Below, piece by piece: positions 26,116-37,737 of a stretch of 64,000 nucleotides of DNA (position 1 is the first letter of the stretch; each line of letters opens with the position of its first letter). The notes under the pieces were generated by a model that was given only the letters and a program-made list of their open reading frames with translations, was not told the origin of the DNA and searched no databases. Source of the stretch: Leifsonia poae (GTDB lineage Bacteria; Actinomycetota; Actinomycetes; Actinomycetales; Microbacteriaceae); assembly GCF_020009625.1 (NCBI RefSeq), contig NZ_JAIHLP010000002.1, positions 558,001 through 622,000 on the forward strand. Reading direction: 5' to 3'. The position numbers were made by a program, and so were the translations under genes.

Positions 26116-29100
26116 TCATCCGCCGGTAACCTCCAGGATTCTGTTCCACACGATGTCGCCGTCGGGGTCGAGGCCCTCGTCCACGGCGTTCTGACGGGTC
26201 TGCAGCACGGCCGCATAGTCGCGCGGCAGCACCTTGACGAATTTCGCGACCGTCTCCTCGAAGGCCGCGAGCAGCTTGGCGGCCAGCACAGAACCCGTCT
26301 CCGCCTCGTGCCGCTGAAGCAGGTCGCGCACGATCTCGACGTCTGCGCCGCCGAGCGGCAGCAGTTCGAGTTCACCGCTCGCGAGCGAATCCCGGTTGAC
26401 ACGATCGGTCTTGAGCTCGTAGACGTAGGCGGTTCCGCCCGACATCCCCGCGCCGAGGTTACGGCCGGTGCCGCCGAGGATCACGGCGAGCCCGCCGGTC
26501 ATGTACTCGAGGGCATGGTCGCCGACCCCCTCGACCACCGCCGTGGCTCCGGAGTTGCGCACGAGGAACCGCTCGCCCACGATGCCGCGGATGAACATGC
26601 TCCCCTGCGTCGCGCCGTAGCCGATCACGTTCCCGGCGATGACGTTGCGCTCGGCCGGGAACACACTGTTCCTGTCCGGCCGGATCACGATCTCGCCACC
26701 GGAGAGCCCCTTGCCGACATAGTCGTTGGTGTCCCCTTCCAGGCGAAGGGTGATGCCGCTCGGCAGGAACGCGCCGAGCGACTGCCCGGCCGACCCGGTG
26801 AGCGAGATCTCGATCGAGCCGCTCGGCAGGCCGTTCTCGCCGTGCCGAACGGTCACCTCGTGACCGAGCATCGTTCCCACCGCGCGCTCGGTGTTGCGGA
26901 TGGGGAGCGAGATCGCCACGTGCCCGCCGCTCGCGAGCACGCTCTCGCTGCGCTCGATCAGCTGGTTGTCGAAGTGCTTTTCCAGTTCGTGATCCTGCTG
27001 ACGCGCATTCTTGCGGGGCGCATCCGCGGGGAAGTCGGGACCGGTCAGGATGGGCGAGAGGTCGAGGCCAGACGCCTTCCAGTGGTCGATCGCACCGTTC
27101 ACGTCGAGCAGTTCGCTGTGCCCGATCGCCTCGTCGAGGCTGCGGAAGCCCAGCTCGGCCAGGTACTCGCGCACCTCCTGCGCGATGAACTCGAAGAAGT
27201 TCACGACGAACTCGGGTTTGCCCGAGAAGCGTGACCGCAGCACCGGATTCTGGGTGGCCACGCCGACCGGGCAGGTGTCGAGGTGGCAGACCCGCATCAT
27301 GATGCAGCCGGAGACCACCAGCGGCGCCGTGGCGAAGCCGAACTCCTCGGCGCCGAGCAGAGCGCCGACGATCACATCCCGGCCGGTCTTCAGCTGGCCG
27401 TCGACCTGCACGACAACGCGGTCGCGCATCCCGTTGAGCATCAGCGTCTGCTGGGTCTCGGCCAGGCCGAGCTCCCAGGGTGTTCCCGCGTGCTTGAGCG
27501 AGTTGACCGGGGAGGCGCCCGTTCCGCCGTCATGGCCTGAGACGAGCACCACATCCGCCAGTGCCTTCGCGACACCTGCCGCGACGGCGCCGATGCCCGA
27601 CTCGCTCACGAGCTTCACGTGAACCCGGGCGTTCGGGTTGGCGCGCTTGAGATCGAAGATGAGCTGCTTGAGGTCTTCGATCGAGTAGATGTCGTGATGC
27701 GGCGGGGGCGAGATCAGCCCGACGCCGGCGGTGGCGTGGCGGGTGCGAGCGACCCAGGGGTACACCTTCGTCGGCGGCAGCTGGCCGCCCTCACCGGGCT
27801 TCGCACCCTGGGCGAGCTTGATCTGGATGTCGTCGGCGTGCGTCAGATACATCGACGTCACACCGAAACGCCCCGAGGCGACCTGCTTGATGGCGCTGCG
27901 ACGCTCCGGGTCGAGCAGCCGGTCGAGGTCTTCGCCGCCCTCACCGGTGTTCGACTTGGCACCGAGGCGGTTCATGGCGATGGCCAACGTCTCGTGAGCC
28001 TCTTTGGAGATCGAACCGTAGCTCATCGCACCGGTGGAGAACCGCTTGACGATGCTCTCGACCGACTCGACGTCGTCGAGTGGGACCGCCGGGCGCACAC
28101 CCGACTGCAGCTTGAACATGCCACGCAGCGTCATGAGCGACTCCGCCTGGTTGTCCACCAGATCGGTGTACTCCTTGAAGATGTCATAGCGGCGCGTGCG
28201 GGTGGAGTGCTGCAGCCGGAAGACCGTCTCCGGGTTGAAGAGGTGCGGGGCGCCGTCACGACGCCACTGGTACTCGCCGCCGGTCTGGAGCCGCTCATGG
28301 GCGAGCACGGCGCTCTCGGCCGGATAGGCGCTGACGTGCCTCGCCAGGTTCTCGGCCGCGAGCACCTCGATGCCGACCCCGCCGAGCTTGCTCGTCGTGC
28401 CGGTGAAGTACTGGTCGACGAGCGCCTGGCTGAGGCCGACCGCCTCGAACGCCTGGGCGCCCGCATAGGACGACACCGTCGAGATGCCCATCTTGGACAT
28501 GATCTTGAGAACGCCCTTGCCGAGCGCCTTGATCACGTTCTTCACGGCCTTCTCCGGCGAGATGCCGGTGATGAGTCCGCTGCGCACGAGGTCCTCGCAG
28601 GTCTCCATCGCCAGATACGGGTTGATCGCCGAGGCGCCGTACCCGATCAGCAGGGCGACGTGGTGCACCTCGCGCACATCGCCGGCCTCGACGATGATGC
28701 CGACCTTCATCCGGTTCTCGGCCCGGATGAGGTGGTGGTGCACGGCCGCGAGCATGAGCAGCGACGGGATGGGCGCCAGATCTTTGTTCGAGTCCCGATC
28801 ACTCAGCACGAGGAACTGGGCGCCGGCTTCGATCGCCTCGTCGACCTCGTCGCACATCTCCGCGAGACGGCGCTCCATCGCATCGGTGCCCGCATCGAAC
28901 CGGTACAGACCCTTGACCGTGGTGGTGAGCCGGCTGCCCGGGGTCGGGTCGATGTGCTGGATCTTGGCCAACTCATCGTTGTCGATCACCGGGAAGTCGA
29001 GCACAACCTGTCGGGCGTGCTCTGGGCCGGACGAGAGCAGGTTGCGCTCCGGGCCGAGACCCAGCTTCAGCGAGGTGACGACCTCTTCGCGGATCGAGTC

Positions 29101-30693
29101 GAGCGGCGGGTTCGTCACCTGGGCGAACTGCTGCGTGAAGTAGTCGAACAGCAGCCGCGGTCGATCGGAGAGCACCGCCACCGGTGTGTCGGAACCCATG
29201 GCCCCGAGCGGTTCCGCACCCGTGGTCGCCATGGGCTTGAGCAGGATGCGCACCTCCTCCTCGGTGTAGCCGAACGTGCGCTGACGCCGGGTGATCGACG
29301 CCGGAGTGTGCACGATGTGTTCGCGCTCGGGGAGGTCTTTGAGGTTGATGCGGCCCTCATCCAGCCACTGACCGAAAGGCTCGCTCGCGGCGAGCTCCGC
29401 TTTGATCTCGTCGTCTTCGATCAGACGGCCGGCCACGGTGTCGACCAGGAACATCCGACCCGGGCGCAGCCGGCCCTTGCGCACGACTCGGCTCGGCTCG
29501 ATGTCGAGCACGCCGATCTCGCTCGCGAGAACGACGAGACCGTCGTTCGTGACCACGTAGCGACCGGGGCGCAGACCGTTGCGGTCCAGCGTGGCGCCGA
29601 CGACCGAACCGTCGGTGAAGACGATCGCGGCCGGGCCGTCCCACGGCTCCATGAGCATCGAGTGGTACTCGTAGAAGTCACGGCGAACCGGGTCGATCTC
29701 GGTCTGGTTCTCCCAGGCCTCCGGCACCATCATCATCACCGCGTGCGGCAGCGACCGGCCCGACAGGGAGAGCAGCTCGACGACCTCGTCGAACGAGGCG
29801 GAGTCGCTGGCCCCCGGTGTGACGATCGGCAGTACCGGGCCCAGGTCGCCGAGCAGCTCGCTCTCGAGCTGGGACTGGCGGGCGCGCATCCAGTTGCGGT
29901 TGCCCTGCACGGTGTTGATCTCGCCGTTGTGAGCGATCATGCGGAAGGGCTGCGCGAGCGGCCACGACGGGAAGGTGTTCGTGGAGTAGCGCGAGTGCAC
30001 GAGTGCGAGCTTGGAGGCGAAGCGCTGGTCGGAGAGGTCCGGGTAGAACGGCTCCAGCTGGAGCGTGGTGACCATACCCTTGTAGACCATCGTGCGGCTG
30101 GAGAGCGACGTGAAGTAGACGTCGAGCTCGCGCTCTACGCGCTTGCGCAAGAAGAAGGTCTGGCGGTCGAGCAGGATGCCGCCCACCGGCTCGCCCTTCT
30201 CGCCTGTGCGGGTGCTCGACACGAACAGCTGTTCGATTGCCGGCATCGCCCCCCGGGCGAGCGTGCCGATCTCGTCGGCACGCACCGGCACGTCACGCCA
30301 GCCGAGCACCATGAGCTCCTGCTCCAGCGCGATCGCCTCGATCGCGGCCTTGACGGCAGCGCGCTCCCCCGGCTCGAGCGGGAGGAACGCATTGCCGACC
30401 GCGTAGCGGCCGGCCGCGGGAAGATCGAGACCCGACACGGCGCGCAGGAACGCATCCGGAACCTGGGTGATGATGCCCGCCCCGTCGCCGGTGCCCGCGT
30501 CGGAGCCGACCGCACCGCGGTGCTCCAGATTGCGGAGCGCGTTCAGCGCGGCATCGATGATGTCGTGCCCGGCGGTTCCCCTCAGGGTCGCCACCATTGC
30601 GAGGCCGCAGGCGTCCTTCTCGAAGGCCGGGTCGTAGAGACCCTGCTTCACGGGCGTGGTGCTGAAGCGGGAGTGGGGATGCGTAAGCGCCAT
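26116..30693 (-). CDS. gltB: glutamate synthase large subunit
   Basis: The 1525-residue protein makes two glutamates from glutamine and 2-oxoglutarate. After a short propeptide the mature N-terminus is Cys29 ([14 protein letters not shown]), the amidotransferase nucleophile, and the glutaminase domain runs to about 430. The FMN/2-oxoglutarate domain at about 830-1230 includes [35 protein letters not shown] and the 3Fe-4S cysteines [19 protein letters not shown]. The C-terminal glycine-rich structural domain ([11 protein letters not shown] near 1435) follows. It lies 158 bases downstream of lgt, the largest gap in this stretch, so it may have its own promoter, although I see no clear hexamers. 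Confidence 0.97.
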   Translation of the reverse strand: MALTHPHSRFSTTPVKQGLYDPAFEKDACGLAMVATLRGTAGHDIIDAALNALRNLEHRGAVGSDAGTGDGAGIITQVPDAFLRAVSGLDLPAAGRYAVGNAFLPLEPGERAAVKAAIEAIALEQELMVLGWRDVPVRADEIGTLARGAMPAIEQLFVSSTRTGEKGEPVGGILLDRQTFFLRKRVERELDVYFTSLSSRTMVYKGMVTTLQLEPFYPDLSDQRFASKLALVHSRYSTNTFPSWPLAQPFRMIAHNGEINTVQGNRNWMRARQSQLESELLGDLGPVLPIVTPGASDSASFDEVVELLSLSGRSLPHAVMMMVPEAWENQTEIDPVRRDFYEYHSMLMEPWDGPAAIVFTDGSVVGATLDRNGLRPGRYVVTNDGLVVLASEIGVLDIEPSRVVRKGRLRPGRMFLVDTVAGRLIEDDEIKAELAASEPFGQWLDEGRINLKDLPEREHIVHTPASITRRQRTFGYTEEEVRILLKPMATTGAEPLGAMGSDTPVAVLSDRPRLLFDYFTQQFAQVTNPPLDSIREEVVTSLKLGLGPERNLLSSGPEHARQVVLDFPVIDNDELAKIQHIDPTPGSRLTTTVKGLYRFDAGTDAMERRLAEMCDEVDEAIEAGAQFLVLSDRDSNKDLAPIPSLLMLAAVHHHLIRAENRMKVGIIVEAGDVREVHHVALLIGYGASAINPYLAMETCEDLVRSGLITGISPEKAVKNVIKALGKGVLKIMSKMGISTVSSYAGAQAFEAVGLSQALVDQYFTGTTSKLGGVGIEVLAAENLARHVSAYPAESAVLAHERLQTGGEYQWRRDGAPHLFNPETVFRLQHSTRTRRYDIFKEYTDLVDNQAESLMTLRGMFKLQSGVRPAVPLDDVESVESIVKRFSTGAMSYGSISKEAHETLAIAMNRLGAKSNTGEGGEDLDRLLDPERRSAIKQVASGRFGVTSMYLTHADDIQIKLAQGAKPGEGGQLPPTKVYPWVARTRHATAGVGLISPPPHHDIYSIEDLKQLIFDLKRANPNARVHVKLVSESGIGAVAAGVAKALADVVLVSGHDGGTGASPVNSLKHAGTPWELGLAETQQTLMLNGMRDRVVVQVDGQLKTGRDVIVGALLGAEEFGFATAPLVVSGCIMMRVCHLDTCPVGVATQNPVLRSRFSGKPEFVVNFFEFIAQEVREYLAELGFRSLDEAIGHSELLDVNGAIDHWKASGLDLSPILTGPDFPADAPRKNARQQDHELEKHFDNQLIERSESVLASGGHVAISLPIRNTERAVGTMLGHEVTVRHGENGLPSGSIEISLTGSAGQSLGAFLPSGITLRLEGDTNDYVGKGLSGGEIVIRPDRNSVFPAERNVIAGNVIGYGATQGSMFIRGIVGERFLVRNSGATAVVEGVGDHALEYMTGGLAVILGGTGRNLGAGMSGGTAYVYELKTDRVNRDSLASGELELLPLGGADVEIVRDLLQRHEAETGSVLAAKLLAAFEETVAKFVKVLPRDYAAVLQTRQNAVDEGLDPDGDIVWNRILEVTGG

Positions 30694-30851
30694 CTTTCGA
30701 CCGTCCTCACGTTGAAACGGATTGCGGGGGACGCCATCGGCCCGGTGCTGGGGAAGGGGTTCCGCCGCTCACCGCGGGCTGAGTGCGGCCCGGGGAGACG
30801 GTACGGTCGGGGTGGGTGCGGGTGTCCTCGACAGGTGGTGTTCGAGCCGAC

Positions 30852-31868
30852 TCAGCTTGTGGCTTTGGCTGCGTTCGACCCGGTCGGTTCGTCGGCATCC
30901 TCGCCACGAGCCTCGTCATCCGAGTCGGTGTCGTCAGAGTCTACCTCAGCATCAGCCAGGTCTTCGTCATCTTCCGGGCGCACCCACTGACGGCCGGGAA
31001 CGTACACGCTCGGCTCGAGACCGGGGTGCCGCCGTGTCTGCACGATGAAGAGCACGATGCCGAGCACGACCGCCGCGAACGCGGCCCACACATTGCTCGG
31101 GATGCCGAGGAACGAGAACTCGCTCGGGTCGATGCGGATCGACTCCAGGTAGGAGCGGCCGAGGCCGTACCAGATGAGGTAGACGGCGAACGTCTTGCCC
31201 CAGCGGAGGCTGAACTTGCGCTCGAGCCAGAGGATGACGACGATGCCGATGACGTTCCAGATGATCTCGTAGAGGAACAGCGGCTGGAACAGTGTGTCGG
31301 CAGGAAGGCCCACCGGGATCGCCTTGTTGGCCGAGTCGATCTGCAGGCCCCACGGCAGGTTCGTGGGAAGGCCGAAGAGCTCCTGGTTGAAGTAGTTGCC
31401 GAGCCGGCCGATCGCTTGGGCGAAGAGCAGGGCGGGGGCGAGGGTGTCCGCGAACGACCAGAAACGGATGCCCGACCAGCGGCAGCCGATGTACGCACCG
31501 ATCGCGCCGCCGATCAGTGAGCCGAAGATGGCGTTTCCGCCGTCCCAGATGGCGAACACGTTCCACAGGTCGGCACCCGAGTAGAAGTAGTCGGCCGGGT
31601 GTGTGAACACGTGGTAGAGCCGCGCTCCGACGATGCCGAGCGGCACGGCCCAGAGGATGATGTCGAGGACGACACCGGGCTCCCCGCCGCGCTTGCTGAG
31701 CCGCCGCGACGTCCAGATGGCCGCGACGATGATGCCCACCAGGATGATGAGGGCGTACGTGGTGATCCGGTAAGGCCAGAACGGCAACGTGATCTGTTGC
31801 CACTCCGGTCCGGGGCTGGGAATGCTCGCGTACCAGCTGCTCATCGTCGCAAACACCCGATGACTCAC
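30852..31868 (-). CDS. lgt: prolipoprotein diacylglyceryl transferase
   Basis: Lgt moves diacylglycerol from phosphatidylglycerol to the lipobox cysteine of prelipoproteins in the membrane. The protein has about seven membrane helices and the signature GRLGNYFNQELFGLPTNLPWG (near 165), plus YHVFTHP and the LYEIIWNVIG and GLGRSYLESIRIDP regions. The C-terminal 50 residues are very acidic (EDDEDLADAEVDSDDTDSDDE), an actinobacterial habit. The start is uncertain: GTG 31868, GTG 31856 (well placed after AAAGGTGAG) or ATG 31844. It follows trpA by 49 bases. Confidence 0.94.
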   Translation of the reverse strand: MSHRVFATMSSWYASIPSPGPEWQQITLPFWPYRITTYALIILVGIIVAAIWTSRRLSKRGGEPGVVLDIILWAVPLGIVGARLYHVFTHPADYFYSGADLWNVFAIWDGGNAIFGSLIGGAIGAYIGCRWSGIRFWSFADTLAPALLFAQAIGRLGNYFNQELFGLPTNLPWGLQIDSANKAIPVGLPADTLFQPLFLYEIIWNVIGIVVILWLERKFSLRWGKTFAVYLIWYGLGRSYLESIRIDPSEFSFLGIPSNVWAAFAAVVLGIVLFIVQTRRHPGLEPSVYVPGRQWVRPEDDEDLADAEVDSDDTDSDDEARGEDADEPTGSNAAKATS

Positions 31869-31917
31869 CTTTCAAGTTGGGGAAGCCGCGCGAAACTCGG
31901 CGCGCGGCCACCATAGT

Positions 31918-32724
31918 CTATTTCGCTTTCGCGGTTCCCTGAGCCAGCTCGGCCGCGACCTGGGCGACGCGCTCGACGCCGCCGTCGGCGAGGGCCTTCA
32001 CGAGGGCGGAGCCGACGATCGCGCCGTCGGCGTAGCCGAGGATCTCGGCCACCTGATCAGCCGTGGAGATGCCGACGCCGACGCAGGCGCTCTCCGCGCC
32101 CGCCTCGCGCAGACGCGCCACGAGGGAGCGAGCGGCGGCGTCGACGTCGCTCCGCGCCCCGGTGATGCCCATCGTCGAGACGGCGTAGACGAACCCACGG
32201 CTCGCCTCGACGACCTGGCGCAGACGCGCTTCGGTCGACGACGGAGCCGCCAGGAACACCCGGTCGAGGCCGGAGCGCTCGGAGGCCGCCAGCCAGGCCG
32301 CACCCTCGTCGGGGATGAGGTCGGGCGTGATCAGCCCGGCTCCCCCTGCCGCGACGAGATCGTCGGCGAAACGGTCGACCCCGTACTGCAGCACAGGGTT
32401 CCAGTACGTCATCACGAGCACCGGGACGTCCACACTCGCCGTGATCTCTCGCACGGCAGTGAAGCCGTCGCGGAGCCGGAAACCGTTGGACAGCGCCCGC
32501 TGGGTGGCGGCCTGGATGACCGTTCCGTCCATCACGGGATCGGAGTACGGCAAACCGAGTTCGATGACGTCGACGCCGTTCTGCGCGATGGCGATCGCGG
32601 CGTCGATGCTGGTCTGCAGGTCGGGGAATCCCGCCGGCAGGTAGCCGATGAAGGCGCCGTCCGCCTCGATGTTGCGCCGCGCGATGGTGGCGGCCACCCG
32701 GCTCCCGCTGGATGTGCCGCTCAC
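31918..32724 (-). CDS. trpA: tryptophan synthase alpha chain
   Basis: The 268-residue TIM-barrel cleaves indole-3-glycerol phosphate to indole and glyceraldehyde 3-phosphate. The family signature is [22 protein letters not shown] (catalytic Glu and Asp near 55-66), followed by [27 protein letters not shown], and [15 protein letters not shown] and [14 protein letters not shown] for the phosphate site. The start overlaps the trpB stop by four bases, which should keep alpha and beta chains in equal amounts for the complex. Confidence 0.97.
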   Translation of the reverse strand: MSGTSSGSRVAATIARRNIEADGAFIGYLPAGFPDLQTSIDAAIAIAQNGVDVIELGLPYSDPVMDGTVIQAATQRALSNGFRLRDGFTAVREITASVDVPVLVMTYWNPVLQYGVDRFADDLVAAGGAGLITPDLIPDEGAAWLAASERSGLDRVFLAAPSSTEARLRQVVEASRGFVYAVSTMGITGARSDVDAAARSLVARLREAGAESACVGVGISTADQVAEILGYADGAIVGSALVKALADGGVERVAQVAAELAQGTAKAK

Positions 32725-33950
32725 GACTGCATCGCTCCTTCGTCGATCAGGTTGAAGTACCGACCCGCGGTCTCCATGTCTTTGTCGCCACGACCGCTCA
32801 GGTTGACCAGGATCAGGGCGTCCGGCCCGAGCTCCGCACCCAGTTTGAGGGCGCCGGCCAGGGCGTGCGACGACTCGATGGCGGGAATGATGCCCTCGGT
32901 GCGGCTGAGTAGGCGGAGCGCATCCATCGCCTCGGCGTCGGAGATCGGCTCGTACTGCGCACGACCGATGCTCGCCAGCCAGGCGTGCTCGGGGCCGACG
33001 CCCGGATAGTCGAGCCCGGCCGAGATCGAGTGCGACTCGATGGTCTGGCCGTCCTCATCCTGCAGAAGCATGCTGCGGGCACCGTGGAGGACACCGGGGC
33101 GACCCTTGGTGATGGTGGCGGCATGGCGCGGGGTCTCCGCGCCCTCGCCGCCGGCCTCGTAGCCGATCAGACGCACGTCTTCGTCGTCGAGGAAGGCGTG
33201 GAAGATGCCCATGGCATTCGAGCCGCCGCCGACGCAGGCGACCACCGCATCGGGGAGCCGCCCGGTGAGGTCGAGGACCTGCTGGCGCGCCTCCTCGCCG
33301 ATGATCTTCTGCAGGTCGCGCACCATCGCGGGGAACGGATGCGGTCCGGCGACCGTTCCGAAGATGTAGTTGGTGTTCGCGACGTTGGTGACCCAGTCGC
33401 GCATCGCGTCGTTGATGGCGTCTTTGAGGGTGCGTGAGCCTGTCTTGACCGCGACCACTTCGGCGCCGAGTAACCGCATCCGCGCCACGTTGAGAGCCTG
33501 GCGTTCGGTGTCGACCTCACCCATGTAGATGGTGCACTCGAGCCCGAACAACGCCGCTGCGGTGGCGGTGGCCACGCCGTGCTGGCCGGCGCCGGTCTCC
33601 GCGATCACGCGGGTCTTGCCGATGCGCTTGGTCAGGATGGCCTGCCCGAGCACATTGTTGATCTTGTGCGAGCCGGTGTGGTTGAGGTCTTCGCGTTTGA
33701 GGATGATGCGCGCGCCGCCGGCATGGGCAGCGAAACGCGGCACCTCGGTGATCAGCGACGGACGACCGGTGTATGTGCGGTTCAGCTCGTCGAGCTCGGC
33801 GATGTAGGCCGGGTCGACCTTGGCGGCTTCCCAGGCGACCGAGAGCTCGTCCAGGGCGGCGACCAGCGACTCAGGAACGAACCGGCCACCGAACTCGCCG
33901 AAATACGGCCCGGTCTGGGCGCGGAGGGACGGGTCGGGAGGAACGGACAT
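32721..33950 (-). CDS. trpB: tryptophan synthase beta chain
   Basis: The 409-residue PLP enzyme joins indole with serine. It begins [24 protein letters not shown], typical of TrpB, and has the PLP lysine in [19 protein letters not shown] (Lys near 100), the glutamate in [12 protein letters not shown], the phosphate loop VGGGSNAMG (near 240), and [14 protein letters not shown]. Its start shares one base with the trpC stop, and its end overlaps trpA by four bases. No trpD is present in the window. Confidence 0.97.
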   Translation of the reverse strand: MSVPPDPSLRAQTGPYFGEFGGRFVPESLVAALDELSVAWEAAKVDPAYIAELDELNRTYTGRPSLITEVPRFAAHAGGARIILKREDLNHTGSHKINNVLGQAILTKRIGKTRVIAETGAGQHGVATATAAALFGLECTIYMGEVDTERQALNVARMRLLGAEVVAVKTGSRTLKDAINDAMRDWVTNVANTNYIFGTVAGPHPFPAMVRDLQKIIGEEARQQVLDLTGRLPDAVVACVGGGSNAMGIFHAFLDDEDVRLIGYEAGGEGAETPRHAATITKGRPGVLHGARSMLLQDEDGQTIESHSISAGLDYPGVGPEHAWLASIGRAQYEPISDAEAMDALRLLSRTEGIIPAIESSHALAGALKLGAELGPDALILVNLSGRGDKDMETAGRYFNLIDEGAMQS

Positions 33951-34720
33951 CAGACCACCAGGAATTCTTCGAGCGTGGCGAGGGGGTCGCTCGTGACGAG
34001 GGCCTCGCCCACGAGAACGACGTCGGCGCCGGCCGCCCGATAGTGCGCGACATCGGCGGCGGTCTTCACGGCCGACTCCGCCACGCGGATGACGCCGGAG
34101 GGAATGCTGTCGGCGAGGGTGCCGAACAGGTCCCGATCCAGCTCGAATGTGGAGAGGTTGCGGGCGTTCACGCCCACGAGGCCGGCGCCCGTGTCGAGGG
34201 CACGGCCGAGCTCGTCGGCGGTGTGCGCCTCCACCAGGGCGGTCATGCCGAGGGAGGTGATGAGCTCGTGCAGCGACACCAGCGTCTTCTGGTCGAGGGC
34301 GGCGACGATCAGCAGCACGAGGTCGGCACCGGCGGCGCGGGCTTCGAACACTTGATACGGGTCGGCGATGAACTCCTTGCGGAGCACCGGGATCGACACA
34401 GCGGCGCGCACCGACTCCAGGTCGGCGAGCGAGCCACGGAATCGACGCTCCTCGGTGAGCACACTGATCGCACTGGCCCCGCCGGTCTCGTACGAGACGG
34501 CGAGGGCGGCCGGATCGGCGATCTCGGCGAGTGCACCACGCGAGGGGCTCGCGCGCTTCACCTCGGCGATGATCTTGACCCGTTCGGCCGGCGCGAGAGC
34601 GGTCAGAGCGTCGAGTGCGGGCGCGCGATCGACCGCAGCGGCCTCAACTGCGGCGAGCGGTCGCTCGGCTCTCCGCCGCTCAGCGTCTTCCAGAGCGCCG
34701 GCGACGAGGTCGGCGAGCAC
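33950..34720 (-). CDS. trpC: indole-3-glycerol phosphate synthase
   Basis: The 256-residue TIM-barrel closes carboxyphenylaminodeoxyribulose phosphate to indole-3-glycerol phosphate. Visible motifs are the catalytic [15 protein letters not shown] (near 50), [54 protein letters not shown] and [14 protein letters not shown]. The GTG at 34720 is three bases after the stop of the small HGxxPAAW membrane protein. TrpC is a separate protein here, not fused with TrpF. Confidence 0.96.
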   Translation of the reverse strand: MLADLVAGALEDAERRRAERPLAAVEAAAVDRAPALDALTALAPAERVKIIAEVKRASPSRGALAEIADPAALAVSYETGGASAISVLTEERRFRGSLADLESVRAAVSIPVLRKEFIADPYQVFEARAAGADLVLLIVAALDQKTLVSLHELITSLGMTALVEAHTADELGRALDTGAGLVGVNARNLSTFELDRDLFGTLADSIPSGVIRVAESAVKTAADVAHYRAAGADVVLVGEALVTSDPLATLEEFLVV

Positions 34721-34723
34721 GCG

Positions 34724-34954
34724 TCAGTGGCCCTTCGGCTGGTACTTGGCCCCGCCGACGCCGTAGCCGGCCCGCTTCATGATCCAGCCGACGATGAGAC
34801 CGACGATGGCGAGCCCGGTGGCCGCCCACACCACGATCGGGGCGTCGTAGAAAAACGCGACCGTGCCGATGGTGAAAGCGACCAGCATGATGATGACGGC
34901 CGTCCACGCCGCCGGCGAGTGACCGTGGCCTGGCTCGACTGACTCGGTGCTCAT
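34724..34954 (-). CDS. HGxxPAAW-type small membrane protein of the trp operon
   Basis: The ATG at 34954, after AGGAG, gives 76 residues. The N-terminal part contains HGHSPAAWTAV, the motif that names the HGxxPAAW family, followed by two membrane helices (VIIMLVAFTIGTVAFFY and VVWAATGLAIVGLIVGWIM) and a basic, Gly-rich end (KRAGYGVGGAKYQPKGH). In actinobacteria such proteins recur between trpE and trpC; the function is unknown. The tight position just before trpC and just after the TrpM-like gene suggests a role near tryptophan synthesis or transport, which is inference. Confidence 0.8.
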   Translation of the reverse strand: MSTESVEPGHGHSPAAWTAVIIMLVAFTIGTVAFFYDAPIVVWAATGLAIVGLIVGWIMKRAGYGVGGAKYQPKGH

Positions 34955-35067
34955 GGGACTCCTGCTCGTGAGGTGCACAGCGGCTGCGGCCGGCACGGTG
35001 GTTCGGTGGGCTTCGAATCAAGTCTAGCGAGTGCGCCGTGCCGCTCGTGCCGCGACGCCGGCGCCGG

Positions 35068-35820
35068 TCAGCGGGTCGGGTCTTCTCCACGGCTGAGGTC
35101 GTCCCAGCTGTCGATGGCCGAGTCCCGGTCGAGGGTCGCTGGCTCGGCGGGGGCGACGCCGTGTTCGGCGGCCTCCGCTGCGGCACGCGCCTCGGCGTCG
35201 TCGGTGGCTTCGACGGCGGTGTCCGCATCGAACAGCTCGTTCACGCCTGTGCCGTTCGCATCTTCGAGGCGGGTCTGGTACCGCCGCGACGGGCCGGGCC
35301 AGAGTCGCGACGTGACGATGACGGCCGCGCTCGCAAGCACGAGTGCGATCCCGCCGGCGACGGCGAATGCGGGCCAGATGTCGGTGTGGATGCTGATCAC
35401 GAGCGCCGCGACGGACTTCGACCCCGCGACGCCGGTGGCCGTCGTGATCGCCGCCGAGCTCGCTCCCACGGCGTCGCCGATAGCGCTGAACGACGAGATC
35501 AGCACGCTGACCCCGAGCAGAAGGCCGAGCAGCGACAGCACGATCCGGAACACCGGGCCGGCGATGGCCAGCGCGGCCGCCAGCGCCAGGCCGGCCAGCG
35601 ACAGCGCCGTGAGCGCGGGGGCGGCCGCGGAACCCTGCACGGTGATCGAACTGGCGTGATCGGCCACCGCGGTCAATTGCGCGGAGAACCAGGTCTGCGT
35701 CGAGGAGAGCAGCGTCAGACCGCTGCCGACGAGCAGGATCAGCAGCGTCACATACTTCGCCCGGCGGGACACACGCCGTTCCGGCTGCGCCTCGTCTTCG
35801 TTCTCAGTCGCGTCCGTCAC
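35068..35820 (-). CDS. Trp biosynthesis-associated membrane protein (TrpM-like)
   Basis: The 250-residue protein has four membrane helices (about 22-42, 68-88, 92-115 and 145-170). The loop after helix 1 reads STQTWFSAQL, a Trp-containing extracellular loop typical of the family found beside actinobacterial trpE. The C-terminal 80 residues are acidic and likely cytoplasmic. Its start overlaps the end of trpE by 17 bases, so it is translated with anthranilate synthase. Its function has not been established to my knowledge; sensing or transport of aromatic compounds is a guess. Confidence 0.82.
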   Translation of the reverse strand: MTDATENEDEAQPERRVSRRAKYVTLLILLVGSGLTLLSSTQTWFSAQLTAVADHASSITVQGSAAAPALTALSLAGLALAAALAIAGPVFRIVLSLLGLLLGVSVLISSFSAIGDAVGASSAAITTATGVAGSKSVAALVISIHTDIWPAFAVAGGIALVLASAAVIVTSRLWPGPSRRYQTRLEDANGTGVNELFDADTAVEATDDAEARAAAEAAEHGVAPAEPATLDRDSAIDSWDDLSRGEDPTR

Positions 35821-37354
35821 CGCGCACCCGTCTCATCGCATTGGCGACTGCGACCGCACGCAGGGGCGCCGCCGCCTTGTTCTGCGACTCCTGGAACTCG
35901 CTCTCCGGCACCGAGTCGGCCACGAGGCCGCCACCGGCCTGCACCCGTGCCACGCCATCCATGATGGTGGCGGTGCGGATGGCGATCGCGAGATCCGCAT
36001 CCCCAGCGAAGTCGAAGTAGCCGATCACGCCTCCGTACACGCCGCGCTGGGCGGGCTCGAGTTCGTCGATGATCTCCAACGCCCGGGGCTTCGGGGCACC
36101 CGAGAGAGTGCCGGCCGGGAAGGTGGCACGGAAGACGTCGATCGCCGACGCCGTCGGAAGCAGGTCGCCCTCCACCGACGAGACGATGTGCATGATGTGG
36201 CTGAACCGCTCGACGCGCATGAACTCGGTGACCTCGACGGACCCGGCCTCGCACACCTTCAGCAGGTCGTTGCGGGCCAGATCGACGAGCATCAGGTGCT
36301 CGGCGCGCTCCTTCTCATCCCCGAGCAGGCTGGTCTCGAGCTCGAGATCCTCCTCCGGCGACGACCCGCGCGGCTTCGAGCCCGCGATCGGATGCGTGAA
36401 CGCGCGGCCGTGCTGAACTTTCACCAGCGCCTCGGGGGACGATCCGACGATCGAGTACTCGCCTCCGTCCGGTCTCTCCAGCGCGAGCAGGTACATGTAG
36501 GGGCTCGGGTTCAGGCTGCGGAGGACGCGGTAGACATCGAGCGGATGCGCGGAGCACTCCAGCTCGAACCGCTGGGAGATGACGACCTGGAAGATGTCGC
36601 CGTCGACGATCCGCTCTTTGGCCGTGACGACCGCCGCCAGGAAGTCCTCTTTACGGGTTCGCGAGGTCGGCTCGGCGGGCGTGTCGAGATCGACTTCGGC
36701 GAGCCAGGCCTCCGACGGCCGCGCGAGTCCCTCTTGCATGGCGTCGAGCCGGCTCTGGGCGGCGGCCCAGAGCGCGTCCTCGTCGTCCACGCCATCGTTG
36801 AGCACATTCGCGATGAGCTTGACCGTGCCGAAACGGTGGTCGATCACCACGAGGTCGGCGCAGAAGGCGAGGGCCTGTCCGGGAACGTCGAAATCGGCCG
36901 GCGGTTGGTGCGGCAATCGTTCGATCTGGCGGATGGCCTCCCAGCCGATGAACCCGACGAGCCCGCCCGTCAGCGGCGGCAGGCCCTCGATCCGCGGTGT
37001 CTGCCAGCGGGCGTACAGCGCCGCGAGCGCCTCCAGCGGTGGCAGCTCCCCTGCGGCGCCGATCGCGCGCTCGGCCGGGATGCCGTAGTCGAGCCAGCGC
37101 ACCGCATCCCCCACCTGGGTGAGCACGCCGAACGACGAGACACCGACGAATGAGAAGCGCGACCAAATGCCGCCCTGCTCCGCCGACTCCAGCAAGAATG
37201 TGCCGGGGCGACCGGCCGCGAGCTTGCGGTAGATGCCGACCGGCGTCTCGCCGTCGGCGAAGAGCTCGCGCACGACAGGGACGACACGGTGGTCGGACAG
37301 GAGCGCGCGGAAACCGTCTCGGCCGGTGGAACCGGCGACGGTGGCGGTGATCAC
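35804..37354 (-). CDS. trpE: anthranilate synthase component I
   Basis: The GTG at 37354 overlaps the hisI stop (GTGA) and gives 516 residues. TrpE converts chorismate with ammonia to anthranilate. The regulatory N-terminus has the tryptophan-binding element [18 protein letters not shown] (near 45-62). The chorismate-binding C-terminal half has the [58 protein letters not shown] and [18 protein letters not shown] motifs. The glutaminase partner trpG is not in the window. No leader peptide can precede it, since hisI is directly upstream; feedback by tryptophan is the expected control. Confidence 0.96.
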   Translation of the reverse strand: MITATVAGSTGRDGFRALLSDHRVVPVVRELFADGETPVGIYRKLAAGRPGTFLLESAEQGGIWSRFSFVGVSSFGVLTQVGDAVRWLDYGIPAERAIGAAGELPPLEALAALYARWQTPRIEGLPPLTGGLVGFIGWEAIRQIERLPHQPPADFDVPGQALAFCADLVVIDHRFGTVKLIANVLNDGVDDEDALWAAAQSRLDAMQEGLARPSEAWLAEVDLDTPAEPTSRTRKEDFLAAVVTAKERIVDGDIFQVVISQRFELECSAHPLDVYRVLRSLNPSPYMYLLALERPDGGEYSIVGSSPEALVKVQHGRAFTHPIAGSKPRGSSPEEDLELETSLLGDEKERAEHLMLVDLARNDLLKVCEAGSVEVTEFMRVERFSHIMHIVSSVEGDLLPTASAIDVFRATFPAGTLSGAPKPRALEIIDELEPAQRGVYGGVIGYFDFAGDADLAIAIRTATIMDGVARVQAGGGLVADSVPESEFQESQNKAAAPLRAVAVANAMRRVRGDGRD

Positions 37355-37737
37355 GGGGCCTCCGAATCGGGTGTTTCGCCGACGGTCGGCGAGAGCTGGT
37401 CGGCGTCGAAGCAGGTGCGGGTTCCGGTGTGACAGGCGGCGCCGATCTGCTCGACGGTCACCAGCAGCGTATCGCCGTCGCAGTCGAGGGCGGCGCCCTT
37501 GACGTATTGGGCGTGGCCGGAGGTGTCGCCCTTGCGCCAATACTCCTGACGCGACCGCGACCAGAAGGTCACTCGCCCTTCGGTGAGCGTTCGGCGCAGC
37601 GCCTCCGCATCCATCCAGCCGAGCATGAGCACCTCGCGGGTGTCCCATTGCTGGATGATCGCCGGCACCAGACCGTCCGAGTTGAAGCGGGTGCGTTCGA
37701 GGATGGCGGGATCAAGCACCGCGCCGTCTTTCGTCAT
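37351..37737 (-). CDS. hisI: phosphoribosyl-AMP cyclohydrolase
   Basis: The 128-residue enzyme opens the adenine ring of phosphoribosyl-AMP in histidine synthesis. It has the family blocks [37 protein letters not shown] and the metal-binding [26 protein letters not shown]. HisE is a separate protein in this organism. The start overlaps the hisF stop by four bases and the stop overlaps the trpE start, linking the his and trp genes in one transcript. Confidence 0.97.
   Translation of the reverse strand: MTKDGAVLDPAILERTRFNSDGLVPAIIQQWDTREVLMLGWMDAEALRRTLTEGRVTFWSRSRQEYWRKGDTSGHAQYVKGAALDCDGDTLLVTVEQIGAACHTGTRTCFDADQLSPTVGETPDSEAP

Noticed and set aside
27619..30990. 1123-codon open frame on the plus strand opposite gltB
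   Set aside because: It mirrors the codon periodicity of gltB on the other strand, has low-complexity Arg/Asp/His-rich content and no recognisable domain. Long antisense frames are normal in DNA this GC-rich.
37351..37400. Possible trp leader peptide or attenuator before trpE
   Set aside because: trpE overlaps the end of hisI, leaving no leader, and no Trp-codon run or terminator pair is present.
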